Below, piece by piece: positions 1 to 5,588 of a DNA stretch of 5,687 bases; the stretch's first letter is position 1, and each line of letters opens with the position of its first letter. The translations under genes and the position numbers were made by a program. Below the pieces are notes generated by a model. The model did no database searches. It was not told the DNA's origin and worked only from the letters and a program-made list of their open reading frames with translations. The DNA is from an uncultured Porphyromonadaceae bacterium (GTDB lineage: Bacteria > Bacteroidota > Bacteroidia > Bacteroidales > Muribaculaceae), in the NCBI GenBank assembly GCA_946183895.1, contig CAMHDX010000077.1, positions 1 to 5,687 on the forward strand, given 5' to 3'.

Positions 1-15
1 ACTAGTTTCAATCTG

Positions 16-47
16 CAAAGATAGTGCAAGCCGAGCGCAATGGCAAG
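16..47 (-). promoter_or_regulatory. Leftward promoter for a gene outside the window
   Basis: Read on the minus strand, TATCTTTG (positions 23 to 16) matches the Bacteroidetes -7 consensus TAnnTTTG exactly. CTTG (47 to 44) matches the -33 box TTTG in three of four positions, with a 20-bp spacer. Transcription would start near position 10 and run off the left edge, so the gene served is not visible. The -33 box lies just left of the terminator hairpin, consistent with the end of one unit and the start of the next in the same direction. Confidence 0.6.
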
Positions 48-133
48 AAAACGGCAAACAAAATAGTTTTGATTTGCCGTTTTGTTGAATAAACTGATCC
101 TGCTCGGCAATGTGCATGCAAGCTTGCCTATTG
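20..133. repeat. Nested dyad element around the terminator
   Basis: Several pairs of inverted repeats nest here. GCAAGC (26-31) pairs with GCTTGC (122-127), and ATAG (21-24) with CTAT (128-131), skipping T25. A second, mutually exclusive pairing is GCCGAGC (30-36) with GCTCGGC (102-108). The terminator hairpin (48-83) sits inside. The right part also contains the palindromes TGCATGCA (113-120) and GCAAGCTTGC (118-127). This could be a dispersed intergenic repeat or simply a structured 3' UTR. One copy in one window cannot decide. Confidence 0.4.
48..83. terminator. Bidirectional hairpin terminator downstream of ung
   Basis: The arms AAAACGGCAAA (48-58) and TTTGCCGTTTT (73-83) are perfect inverted repeats of 11 bp. 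An inner CAAAA/TTTTG pair (59-63 with 67-71) extends the stem around a TAG loop, with A72 bulged. The CGGC core flanked by an A-tract and a T-tract resembles an intrinsic terminator in either direction. On the minus strand it lies about 80 nt beyond the ung stop, so it most likely ends the secreted-protein/ung transcript. The U-tract is short and partly inside the stem, so termination strength is uncertain. Confidence 0.65.
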
Positions 134-147
134 CTAACACTTACTCG

Positions 148-165
148 CAGAGGCGTCGCCTACTG
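148..165 (-). other. Small hairpin immediately after the ung stop
   Basis: CAG-AGGC (148-154) pairs with GCCT-CTG (158-161 and 163-165), skipping A162, around a GTC loop. On the minus strand it begins directly after the ung TAA codon (168 to 166). No T-tract follows it in the direction of transcription, so it is unlikely to terminate alone. It may protect the mRNA 3' end or be chance. Confidence 0.3.
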
Positions 166-831
166 TTACCAGGTGATGGGGGGCATGCCGTGGGCACTGA
201 GGTAGGCGTTGGCTTGCGAAAAGTGGCGACAGCCGAACCACCCGCCGCGGTTGGCCGACAGCGGCGAGGGGTGTGCCGCCGTGAGCACGAGGTGGCGACT
301 GCGGTCAATGTAGCGGCCTTTGTTCTTGGCGTAGTTGCCCCACAGCATGAACACCAGGTGGTCGCGGCGTGAGGCGAGGGCAGAGACAACGGCATCGGTG
401 AACTGTTCCCAACCGTGACCCTGATGCGAGCCGGCACGATGCGCCTCAACGGTGAGGGTGCTGTTGAGCAATAGCACGCCTTGCCGCGCCCAGCGTGTTA
501 GGTCGCCTGTCGCCGGCATGGGGGAGCCCACATCGTCGTGCACCTCCTTGAAGATGTTGACCAGCGACGGGGGCATGTCAACGCCTGGAGCCACGCTGAA
601 GCATAGCCCGTTCGCCTGGCCCGGCCCGTGATAGGGGTCCTGGCCGAGTATCACCACGCGCACCGCGTCAAAGGGCGTGGTGTCGAATGCGGCGAAGATG
701 CGGCTTCCAGGCGGATAGACAGTGCGGGTGGCGTACTGTGACCGCACAAACTCGGTCAGCTGCTCAAAGTACGGCTGGTTCCACTGGTCGGCGAGCGCCG
801 ACTTCCACGATGTGTCAATGCGTACGTTCAT
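166..831 (-). CDS. ung: Uracil-DNA glycosylase (family 1 UNG)
   Basis: This enzyme cuts the N-glycosidic bond of uracil in DNA, starting base-excision repair of deaminated cytosine and misincorporated dUMP. All family-1 hallmarks are visible: water-activating motif GQDPYH at residues 63-68 with catalytic Asp65, Phe78 in GLCFSV for stacking on uracil, Asn123 in LLNSTLTV for uracil recognition, and HPSPLS at 187-192 with catalytic His187 and the DNA-wedging Leu191. At 221 residues it is full length, and the spacing closely matches the E. coli enzyme. The ATG at 831 gives the usual N-terminus (a W-K-x-x-L-type start) and lies 3 bp after the stop of the upstream secreted-protein gene, with no Shine-Dalgarno sequence. 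Expression therefore probably depends on read-through from that gene. It acts in the cytoplasm. The identification is secure; the operon link is inference from spacing. Confidence 0.97.
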   Translation of the reverse strand: MNVRIDTSWKSALADQWNQPYFEQLTEFVRSQYATRTVYPPGSRIFAAFDTTPFDAVRVVILGQDPYHGPGQANGLCFSVAPGVDMPPSLVNIFKEVHDDVGSPMPATGDLTRWARQGVLLLNSTLTVEAHRAGSHQGHGWEQFTDAVVSALASRRDHLVFMLWGNYAKNKGRYIDRSRHLVLTAAHPSPLSANRGGWFGCRHFSQANAYLSAHGMPPITW

Positions 832-834
832 GGC

Positions 835-1470
835 TCAATCGTAGCAGTCCAGGGTGGGTACCTCGTCGTCCATTTCAATGCGCCTTATCAGCTCGTTGAG
901 GAAGTAGCGAATCACGTGACGCTTCTTGCGGTCCTTCATGCCGTCAAAGCGCATCTGCAGGTCGTGGTAGGGCGCGAGCAGTGACGACAGCACCTTGTGG
1001 TCAATCTGGTACACGTGGCGCGCCGCCAGGTCCACCCAGTACAGGTCCGTCTCAATGCTGTTCACGTCAGGATTCATCACTTGACCCCACGCGTCGTAGG
1101 TGAGCGAGGCGTGCTCGAACATCAGCACTTTCTCGTTAAAGAGCATCGGCGCGTAGCCGTCCATTCTGCTCAGTGGCCCCTCAAAGTTGATGGCAAGGTA
1201 GCGGGTGTTAATCATCCACACGCTGTCGCCCAGCGCCACCGCCACCGCCTCGTTGTCCAGCATCCGGTCCACCATGGTGGTGTTGTTGCTGAAGTAGATT
1301 TCCCATGGCGAGACAATGTCAATGTACGGGTCGATCACCATCGCTGTGGGCCGCCCGTTCACCAAGCCTGCCCAGTCCTTGTAGACCACGAGCGTGTCGC
1401 TCACCTCGTCGGCAAGCGCAGTGAGGGTGCCAATCAGCAGTGTGCATATAATAGCTATACGTTTAGTCAT
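835..1470 (-). CDS. Secreted or periplasmic protein of unknown function
   Basis: I do not recognise this 211-residue protein by name. It opens with a clear Sec signal peptide: basic MTKR, a hydrophobic stretch to about residue 18, then a signal-peptidase-I-like ALA-DE cleavage site after residue 20. No lipobox cysteine follows, so it should be soluble in the periplasm or exported, not a lipoprotein. The mature part has alternating hydrophobic and polar stretches suggesting beta strands (about 27-125), then a probably helical basic C-terminal region with DRKKRHVIRYFLNELIRRIE at 180-199. There are no further membrane segments and no catalytic motif I can name. The ATG is preceded by eight A residues and no Shine-Dalgarno, typical of Bacteroidetes starts. 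It is the first gene of a probable two-gene unit with ung, 3 bp apart. Nothing in the sequence suggests a DNA-repair role, so the pairing is more likely positional than functional. Confidence 0.8.
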   Translation of the reverse strand: MTKRIAIICTLLIGTLTALADEVSDTLVVYKDWAGLVNGRPTAMVIDPYIDIVSPWEIYFSNNTTMVDRMLDNEAVAVALGDSVWMINTRYLAINFEGPLSRMDGYAPMLFNEKVLMFEHASLTYDAWGQVMNPDVNSIETDLYWVDLAARHVYQIDHKVLSSLLAPYHDLQMRFDGMKDRKKRHVIRYFLNELIRRIEMDDEVPTLDCYD

Positions 1471-1484
1471 TTTTTTTTGTACCT

Positions 1485-1527
1485 AAATCTGTAAAAACTC
1501 TGTAGAGAAATCAGTAAAACTCTGTAA
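1485..1527. repeat. Two-copy 23-bp-period repeat in the secreted-protein leader
   Basis: AAATCTGTAAAAACTCTGTA (1485-1504) and AAATCAGTAAAACTCTGTAA (1508-1527) are imperfect direct repeats, differing by a substitution in the first half and one missing A. On the minus strand both copies fall between the predicted start of transcription (near 1538) and the ATG, so they would be in the 5' UTR. They could be a repeated operator or a repeated RNA-protein site; function is unknown. Confidence 0.6.
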
Positions 1528-1544
1528 TCAATGTTTTGAACGTG

Positions 1545-1576
1545 CGAAATTACTGCTTTTTTGCCAATAACGCAAC
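1545..1576 (-). promoter_or_regulatory. Probable promoter of the secreted-protein/ung unit
   Basis: On the minus strand TAATTTCG (1552 to 1545) matches the -7 consensus TAnnTTTG with one mismatch, and GTTG (1576 to 1573) matches the -33 box TTTG in three of four positions with a 20-bp spacer. The leader would be roughly 65-70 nt. No convincing terminator separates this site from the TMEM43-family gene upstream, so read-through from that gene is also possible. Confidence 0.5.
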
Positions 1577-1594
1577 GGCTGCGCCGGCTATGCC

Positions 1595-2773
1595 TCATTC
1601 GCGGTTATAATGCCCCACCACGATGGTGGCGCCGATGAGCAGCGCGAGCAACGGCACACCGATGCGCGGCGACAGGGCGCAGAGCATCGCCGCGATGACC
1701 CCCAGCGTGATGAATGTGCCGACCGCCCAGCCCAGCGTGCGCTCGCCCATGGCGGGCACGCGCACCAGCACGCCGGTCGCCCTCAGCAAGCCGTAGAGGA
1801 TGTCCAGCACGAAGCACGCGCCGCAGCACACCAGTATCCAGCCAATGACGCGTAGCGTCCACTCCAGCATCACGTTGCCTTGCAGCTGGTCTTTAATCTG
1901 CTCCTCAACGTTAATGGGTGCTTGTGAGACGTGGGTGATGTCATGCAGGCCGGGTGATTTGTATGGCTGCAGGACGTCTCCGTCGGCCTTGGCGGCGACC
2001 CAAAGGCGGCACGGACTGCTCGCCTCAATCATCACGCGCACGTCGCCGATGTGCGGAGCCTCAAGCGTGCCGGTGCCGTAGTACAGGATGTCGCTGGTGT
2101 AGGGGCGTGGGTACAACTGCTTGTGCAGCAATGTCCAGGGCACGGCGCCGTTGGCGGTCACTGTGGCGTTGCCGCGCTTGAAGGCGGCCGCGGTGGTGTC
2201 AATGGGCAGCGTGACGTCGGGCAGGATACTGTCCATGAGTGCGTGGCTCATGCGGTAGGGACCCAGCCGGGCATCCCGCGAGTATTCGCGGTTAATGGGC
2301 ACCTCGGTCACTACGTGGTTCTCGTGGCCCTCAGGGTTGTTGAACTCGTTGCTGTTGACCGGCGAATATTGCCACGACTTGTAGTAGCTGTACACTGAGC
2401 GGTAGGTGAAATCCTTCTTGCCGTCGCGGTAGACGGTCTCGCGCTTGGTCTCGGACTGTTCGCACCATTGATAGTACTGGACGTCGCGCCTGATGAGCAT
2501 GCCGTTAGAGGCGATGCCGTACAGCGGGTCAACTACTGCCTGCCCGGGTGTCGCCCAGGCGCTGTAAGTCACTAGCTTGCCATTGTTGGCGGGGTCAATA
2601 GTGGTGGTGTCGGTGAGCTCAACCATCGCCTCGCGGGCTTGGTTATAGAACTGCATCGCGTCGTGGTGGTTCCACTCGTTGAAGATCAGTAGCGCGATGC
2701 CGCCTGCCAACAGCGCGGCACCTATCAGCCGTCCAATGCAACCCGACTGTGATATGTTACCCGTGTTGTTCAT
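1595..2773 (-). CDS. TMEM43-family membrane protein
   Basis: This 392-residue protein has the architecture of the TMEM43/LUMA family: one N-terminal membrane helix (about 14-31, followed by FNEW), a large soluble domain, and three C-terminal helices (about 305-330, 346-367, 371-388). The family signature is visible in the soluble part: DPANNGKLV at 60-68, a DPLYGI segment at 82-87, then RRDVQYYQWCE at 95-105. The soluble domain is expected on the outer side of the cytoplasmic membrane, by analogy with the eukaryotic protein. Human TMEM43 is an inner-nuclear-membrane/ER protein; the role of bacterial members is not established. The ATG at 2773 places the first helix normally and is only about 25 nt from a -7 box. 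It is transcribed divergently from rho. I am confident of the family but assign no function. Confidence 0.85.
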   Translation of the reverse strand: MNNTGNISQSGCIGRLIGAALLAGGIALLIFNEWNHHDAMQFYNQAREAMVELTDTTTIDPANNGKLVTYSAWATPGQAVVDPLYGIASNGMLIRRDVQYYQWCEQSETKRETVYRDGKKDFTYRSVYSYYKSWQYSPVNSNEFNNPEGHENHVVTEVPINREYSRDARLGPYRMSHALMDSILPDVTLPIDTTAAAFKRGNATVTANGAVPWTLLHKQLYPRPYTSDILYYGTGTLEAPHIGDVRVMIEASSPCRLWVAAKADGDVLQPYKSPGLHDITHVSQAPINVEEQIKDQLQGNVMLEWTLRVIGWILVCCGACFVLDILYGLLRATGVLVRVPAMGERTLGWAVGTFITLGVIAAMLCALSPRIGVPLLALLIGATIVVGHYNRE

Positions 2774-2798
2774 TATGTGGCTTTTTACGTTTGAAGTG

Positions 2799-2806
2799 CA
2801 AATTTA
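2799..2806 (-). promoter_or_regulatory. -7 box of the TMEM43-family gene promoter
   Basis: On the minus strand TAAATTTG matches the Bacteroidetes -7 consensus exactly, about 25 nt from the start codon, so the leader would be very short. At the expected distance upstream (19-21 bp) there is no TTTG; the sequence there is the CCGCC tandem repeat. The promoter may therefore be weak or dependent on an activator, which is inference. Confidence 0.6.
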
Positions 2807-2825
2807 CGACTTTCTCCCGTGAATT

Positions 2826-2845
2826 CCGCCTAAAACCGCCTAAAG
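2826..2845. repeat. 10-bp tandem repeat between divergent promoters
   Basis: CCGCCTAAAA (2826-2835) is followed directly by CCGCCTAAAG (2836-2845), identical at nine of ten positions. The 10-bp period puts both copies on nearly the same face of the helix. The repeat abuts the rho -33 box (2846) and occupies the place of the missing -33 box of the divergent TMEM43-family gene, as an operator would. No regulator is identified. Confidence 0.5.
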
Positions 2846-2877
2846 TTTGTGTGTTTCATTTTTTTTGTATACTTTTG
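2846..2877 (+). promoter_or_regulatory. rho promoter
   Basis: TTTG (2846-2849) and TACTTTTG (2870-2877) are exact matches to the Bacteroidetes -33 and -7 boxes, separated by 20 bp within an AT-rich stretch. Transcription should begin around 2882-2886, giving a leader of roughly 160 nt before the rho ATG. Confidence 0.75.
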
Positions 2878-2883
2878 CGCCGT

Positions 2884-3046
2884 GATTGACAGTGACACGA
2901 TTAGCAATTACCATTTTAACCCCGTCAATCGCAATTTCCAATTTGATTTTTCAAGATTTTCAAGTTGTCCGCAGTGGGTGCGCGCGAGTGCTTGTTACTT
3001 TGCTTGTCGCACGTCTGCACTTTAACGGCAACACTTCCTATTTTAT
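2884..3046 (+). promoter_or_regulatory. Long 5' leader of rho, possible autoregulatory region
   Basis: About 160 nt separate the predicted transcription start from the rho ATG, long for this phylum. The first half is poor in G and rich in U, A and C, with stretches such as CCATTTTAACCCCGTC, the composition expected of a Rho-loading (rut-like) region. It includes a 9-bp tandem repeat TTTTCAAG(A/T) at 2948-2965. The second half is GC-rich and can fold. In E. coli, Rho limits its own synthesis by terminating in its leader; applying that here is inference. There is no Shine-Dalgarno before the ATG. Confidence 0.4.
2971..3018 (+). other. Predicted hairpin in the rho leader
   Basis: GCAG (2971-2974) pairs with CTGC (3015-3018) and GTGCG (2978-2982) with CGCAC (3008-3012), giving nine base pairs with a small internal loop and a 25-nt apical loop. 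It ends 28 nt before the rho start codon and is not followed by a U-tract, so it is not an intrinsic terminator. Alternative pairings exist in the same segment. Confidence 0.35.
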
Positions 3047-5104
3047 ATGTATAACTACGAACAACTCAAAACGATGGGTGAGGAGCAATTGCGCTCAGTA
3101 GCCCGTTCACTTGGTGTGAAAAAAGCGGATTCCACTCCTGCCGAAGACTTGATTTACAACGTGCTGGACCAGCAGGCGATTGACGATGCCGCCAATGCTC
3201 CCGAGGTTGAGCCGCGCCGTCGTGGCCGCCGCAAGAAGGAGACTACTGACAAGCCTGCTAAGAAGGCCGATGCGGCCGAGCAGCCGGCACCTGCCGAACC
3301 CGCCGAGAAGCCCAAACGCGGTCGCAAGAAGGCTCAACCTGCGGCCGATGCCACACAACAGGCTATCGCCGAGGCGGTAGCTGAAACGGCACCTGAGTCG
3401 ACGCCCGTCAAGCCTGCAGCCGAGAAGCCTAAACGCGGTCGCAAGAAGGCGCAGCCCGCACCTGTTGAGCCCGCCTCAAGCGAGCCTGTCGCGTCAGCTG
3501 CTCCTGCCGAGCAGCCTGCCGAGCAACAGCCTGCCGAGCAGCCTGCCGAGCAACAGCCTGCCGAGCAACAGCGTCAGCGCCGTGGTCGCCACAAGAAGGA
3601 GCAACCCGCACCCGCCCAGCCCGAGGCCACGACACCCGTCGAGCCCACTGAGGCCGACGGAACCACCGAGCCTGCCGCGCCGGCGGCACCCGCCGAGCCC
3701 GTGGCGCGTCAAGCGGTGGGCCTGGGCGAATTCTTCAACACGCAGCAGAACTTCACCTTCAAGCCCCGTAGCCGTCAAGAGCGCGAGGAGGCGGCGCGTC
3801 GTGCCGAGGAGGCAGCGCGTCGTGCAGCCGAGGAGGCCGCCAAGGCGCCCATCGCCCTGGTGGAGCCTAAGGCGCAAGGCCAGTTGCCCCAGCAGCAGAT
3901 GCTGGCAAAGCGCAACAAGCGCCTGAGCAAGCGCGGCCAGCAACAACAGATGATTCAGTTGCCCTTCGACGGACTGCCCTACGATTTCAACGGCATTCTC
4001 GACGCCATCGGTGTGCTTGACATTACCGGCGATGGCTACGGTTTCCTGCGCTCAAGCGACTATAACTATCTGGCTTCGCCCGACGATATCTATGTCACCC
4101 AGCAGCAAATCAAGAAGTACGGCCTCAAGACCGGCGATGTGGTGGAATGTACCATCCGTCCGCCTCTCGAGGGCGAGAAGTACTTCCCCATGTGCGACGT
4201 GCTCTACATCAATGGCCGCACACCGGAGTTTGTGCGCGACCGTGTACCCTTTGAGCACCTGGTGCCGCTATTCCCCGACGAGAAGTTTGACCTCGTGAGC
4301 AAGTTGCACCCCACCTTGTCGCAGCGCGTGATTGATATGTTCGCCCCCATCGGCAAGGGGCAGCGCGGCCTCATCGTCGCTCAGCCCAAGACCGGCAAGA
4401 CCATGCTGCTCAAGGACGTCGCCAACGCTATCAGCGAGAATCACCCCGAAACTTACATGATAATCTTGCTCATTGACGAGCGCCCCGAGGAGGTGACCGA
4501 CATGCAGCGCAGTGTCAATGCCGAGGTGATTGCCTCCACCTTTGACGAGCCTGCCGACCGCCACGTCAAGATTGCCGACCTGGTGTTGAGCAAGGCGAAG
4601 CGCATGGTCGAGTGCGGTCACGACGTGGTGATTTTGCTCGACAGCATCACCCGCCTGGCGCGTGCCTACAACACCATCGCTCCTGCCAGCGGCAAGATCC
4701 TGACCGGTGGTGTCGACGCCAACGCCCTGCAGCGCCCCAAGCGCTTCTTCGGCGCGGCGCGCAACATCGAGAACGGCGGCTCGCTCACCATCATCGCCAC
4801 CGCGCTCATTGACACCGGCAGCAAGATGGACGAGGTTATCTTCGAGGAATTCAAGGGCACGGGTAACATGGAGCTGCAGCTCGACCGCAAGTTGAGCAAC
4901 AAGCGCATCTTCCCGGCTGTCGATGTGATGGCGAGCAGCACGCGTCGCGACGACCTGCTGTTGCCTCAAGACACGCTCAACAAGATGTGGATTACGCGTC
5001 GCTTCTTGAGCGACCGCACCTCGGTCGAGGCGATGGAGTTCATCAAGGAGCGCCTGGAGCGCACCCGCACCAACGAGGAATTCTTGCAAAACCTGCAGAG
5101 CTGA
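3047..5104 (+). CDS. rho: Transcription termination factor Rho with a long disordered insertion
   Basis: Rho is a ring-shaped hexameric RNA helicase that loads on nascent RNA and uses ATP to terminate transcription. Domains in order: N-terminal helical Rho_N/SAP-like region (1-45); a low-complexity insertion (about 46-300); the OB-fold RNA-binding domain (about 309-390) with RNP1-like GDGYGFLR at 328-335; and the RecA-type ATPase (about 395-685). In the ATPase I see P-loop AQPKTGKT (445-452, Lys451), LLIDERPEE (474-482), Walker B DVVILLD (526-532), [11 protein letters not shown] (532-542), Q-loop [10 protein letters not shown] (552-561) and R-loop FKGTGN (602-607). Length is 685 residues against 419 in E. 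coli; almost all the excess is the insertion. The P-loop reads AQPKTGKT where E. coli has APPKAGKT, and residue 562 is Gln where E. coli has His. The ATG at 3047 is chosen because MYNYEQLK begins the Rho_N helix. The stop overlaps the ruvX start by one base. Confidence 0.98.
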   Translation: MYNYEQLKTMGEEQLRSVARSLGVKKADSTPAEDLIYNVLDQQAIDDAANAPEVEPRRRGRRKKETTDKPAKKADAAEQPAPAEPAEKPKRGRKKAQPAADATQQAIAEAVAETAPESTPVKPAAEKPKRGRKKAQPAPVEPASSEPVASAAPAEQPAEQQPAEQPAEQQPAEQQRQRRGRHKKEQPAPAQPEATTPVEPTEADGTTEPAAPAAPAEPVARQAVGLGEFFNTQQNFTFKPRSRQEREEAARRAEEAARRAAEEAAKAPIALVEPKAQGQLPQQQMLAKRNKRLSKRGQQQQMIQLPFDGLPYDFNGILDAIGVLDITGDGYGFLRSSDYNYLASPDDIYVTQQQIKKYGLKTGDVVECTIRPPLEGEKYFPMCDVLYINGRTPEFVRDRVPFEHLVPLFPDEKFDLVSKLHPTLSQRVIDMFAPIGKGQRGLIVAQPKTGKTMLLKDVANAISENHPETYMIILLIDERPEEVTDMQRSVNAEVIASTFDEPADRHVKIADLVLSKAKRMVECGHDVVILLDSITRLARAYNTIAPASGKILTGGVDANALQRPKRFFGAARNIENGGSLTIIATALIDTGSKMDEVIFEEFKGTGNMELQLDRKLSNKRIFPAVDVMASSTRRDDLLLPQDTLNKMWITRRFLSDRTSVEAMEFIKERLERTRTNEEFLQNLQS
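3302..3450 (+). repeat. Near-identical 32-bp repeat pair encoding a basic box
   Basis: Positions 3302-3333 and 3419-3450 are identical at 31 of 32 bases; the one change is synonymous (CCC versus CCT). Both encode [11 protein letters not shown], at residues 86-96 and 125-135. The copies are 117 bp apart, exactly 39 codons, so recombination between them would remove or add 39 residues without a frameshift. Confidence 0.85.
3503..3571 (+). repeat. Exact 27-bp tandem repeat coding for PAEQ units in Rho
   Basis: A 27-bp unit encoding PAEQPAEQQ occurs twice with no mismatch (3503-3529 and 3530-3556), followed by a further 15 bp matching its second part (3557-3571). Together they encode residues 153-175. 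Exact, in-frame and GC-rich, the tract is a likely site of length variation by slippage. Confidence 0.9.
3785..3826 (+). repeat. 21-bp tandem repeat coding for the EEAARRA heptad in Rho
   Basis: Positions 3785-3805 and 3806-3826 match at 19 of 21 bases and both encode EEAARRA (residues 247-260); a partial third copy AEEAAK follows. The Glu/Arg pattern with a seven-residue period suggests a solvent-exposed single alpha helix or a short coiled coil just before the OB domain. Confidence 0.75.
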
Positions 5105-5532
5105 TGCGACTGCTCGGCATTGACTATGGCCGCAAGCGGTGTGGCGTTGCTGTCACCGACGTATTGCAGATTGTGGCGAGCCCGCTCGCCACAGTGCCCA
5201 CCGCGGACCTGCTCGACTTTATCAAGCAATATATCCGGGACGAGCAGGTCGAGGCAATCGTGATAGGCGAGCCGCGTCGCCTCAACGGCGAGCCAAGCGA
5301 CAGTAGCCGCTACATTGAGCCGTTTGTCGCGCGCCTGGTCAAGAGCCTGCCTGAGGGCATTGCTGTGGTGCGCTACGACGAGCGCTTCACCAGCACCATT
5401 GCCCACCGCGCCATGATTGACGGCGGCATGAAGAAGAGCGACCGCCGCGACAAGGCGCAGGTGGACCGCCTCGCCGCCACCATCATCCTCAACGACTACC
5501 TGGCGTCACGTGGCGCACCTGGCGCAGTGTGA
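5104..5532 (+). CDS. ruvX: RuvX/YqgF family putative Holliday-junction resolvase or pre-16S rRNA nuclease
   Basis: The 142-residue product is full length for the YqgF/RuvX family, with an RNase-H-like fold. It begins with the family's first strand and acidic residue, [15 protein letters not shown] (3-17, Asp7). The middle signature is [11 protein letters not shown] (52-62), where many homologues read GLP. DERFTS (92-97, Glu93) and the C-terminal [13 protein letters not shown] (121-133, Asp121) complete the expected acidic site. The family has been linked both to pre-16S rRNA processing (E. coli YqgF) and to Holliday-junction resolution; the sequence does not choose. The ATG is taken at 5104 because it starts right at the first strand and overlaps the rho stop as TGATG, which implies translational coupling. 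Upstream in-frame codons would only lengthen it inside rho. Confidence 0.93.
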   Translation: MRLLGIDYGRKRCGVAVTDVLQIVASPLATVPTADLLDFIKQYIRDEQVEAIVIGEPRRLNGEPSDSSRYIEPFVARLVKSLPEGIAVVRYDERFTSTIAHRAMIDGGMKKSDRRDKAQVDRLAATIILNDYLASRGAPGAV

Positions 5533-5588
5533 CGGTTAATGACCGAGGCGCTACAATAACATCAACAATACAAAAAACGCATAATATA

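Larger units (their letters stand above)
3182..3961 (+). other. Low-complexity, probably disordered insertion of Rho
   Basis: Residues 46-305 are dominated by Ala, Pro, Glu, Gln, Lys and Arg, with very few aromatic or large hydrophobic residues. Four basic boxes recur: RGRRKK (59-64), RGRKK (91-95), RGRKK (130-134) and RGRHKK (179-184), separated by acidic Pro/Ala/Glu/Gln linkers. The RGR core flanked by basic residues resembles AT-hook and RNA-binding basic patches. [15 protein letters not shown] island (227-240) is the only aromatic-rich segment, then comes a charged Ala-rich helix (about 243-266). In Bacteroides thetaiotaomicron a disordered region in Rho is reported to drive phase separation and gut fitness; that this insertion does the same is inference. 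Confidence 0.8.

Noticed and set aside
997..1494. Plus-strand open frame of 165 codons opposite the secreted-protein gene
   Set aside because: The composition is His/Val/Arg-rich shadow sequence; the opposite strand has a clear signal peptide and promoter.
1571..1583. CGCA/TGCG hairpin just downstream of the TMEM43-family gene as a terminator
   Set aside because: It has only a 4-bp stem, and on the minus strand it is followed by an A-run, not a T-run.
2995..3002. Second -7-like box TTACTTTG in the rho leader
   Set aside because: It has one mismatch in the TA pair and no TTTG-like -33 box at 19-21 bp upstream, unlike the exact pair at 2846-2877.
2886..3101. TTG-started open frame of 71 codons crossing the rho start
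   Set aside because: It has a rare start codon at the predicted transcription start, runs out of frame into conserved rho coding sequence, and shows no motif.
3503..3571. Tandem repeats read as a possible CRISPR or satellite array
   Set aside because: There are no spacers; the unit is in frame and codes for PAEQ repeats of Rho.
3494..3946. Antisense open frame of 150 codons with Leu-Gly-Arg repeats
   Set aside because: Its repeats mirror the PAEQ-coding repeats of rho on the opposite strand; no independent support.
4268..5089. Long antisense open frame (273 codons) on the minus strand inside rho
   Set aside because: It lies entirely opposite the conserved ATPase domain, gives an unrecognisable composition, and is explained by the GC-rich codon bias of rho.
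5533..5545. CGGT/ACCG hairpin after ruvX as a terminator
   Set aside because: It has a 4-bp stem with no T-tract; def probably continues the same transcript.
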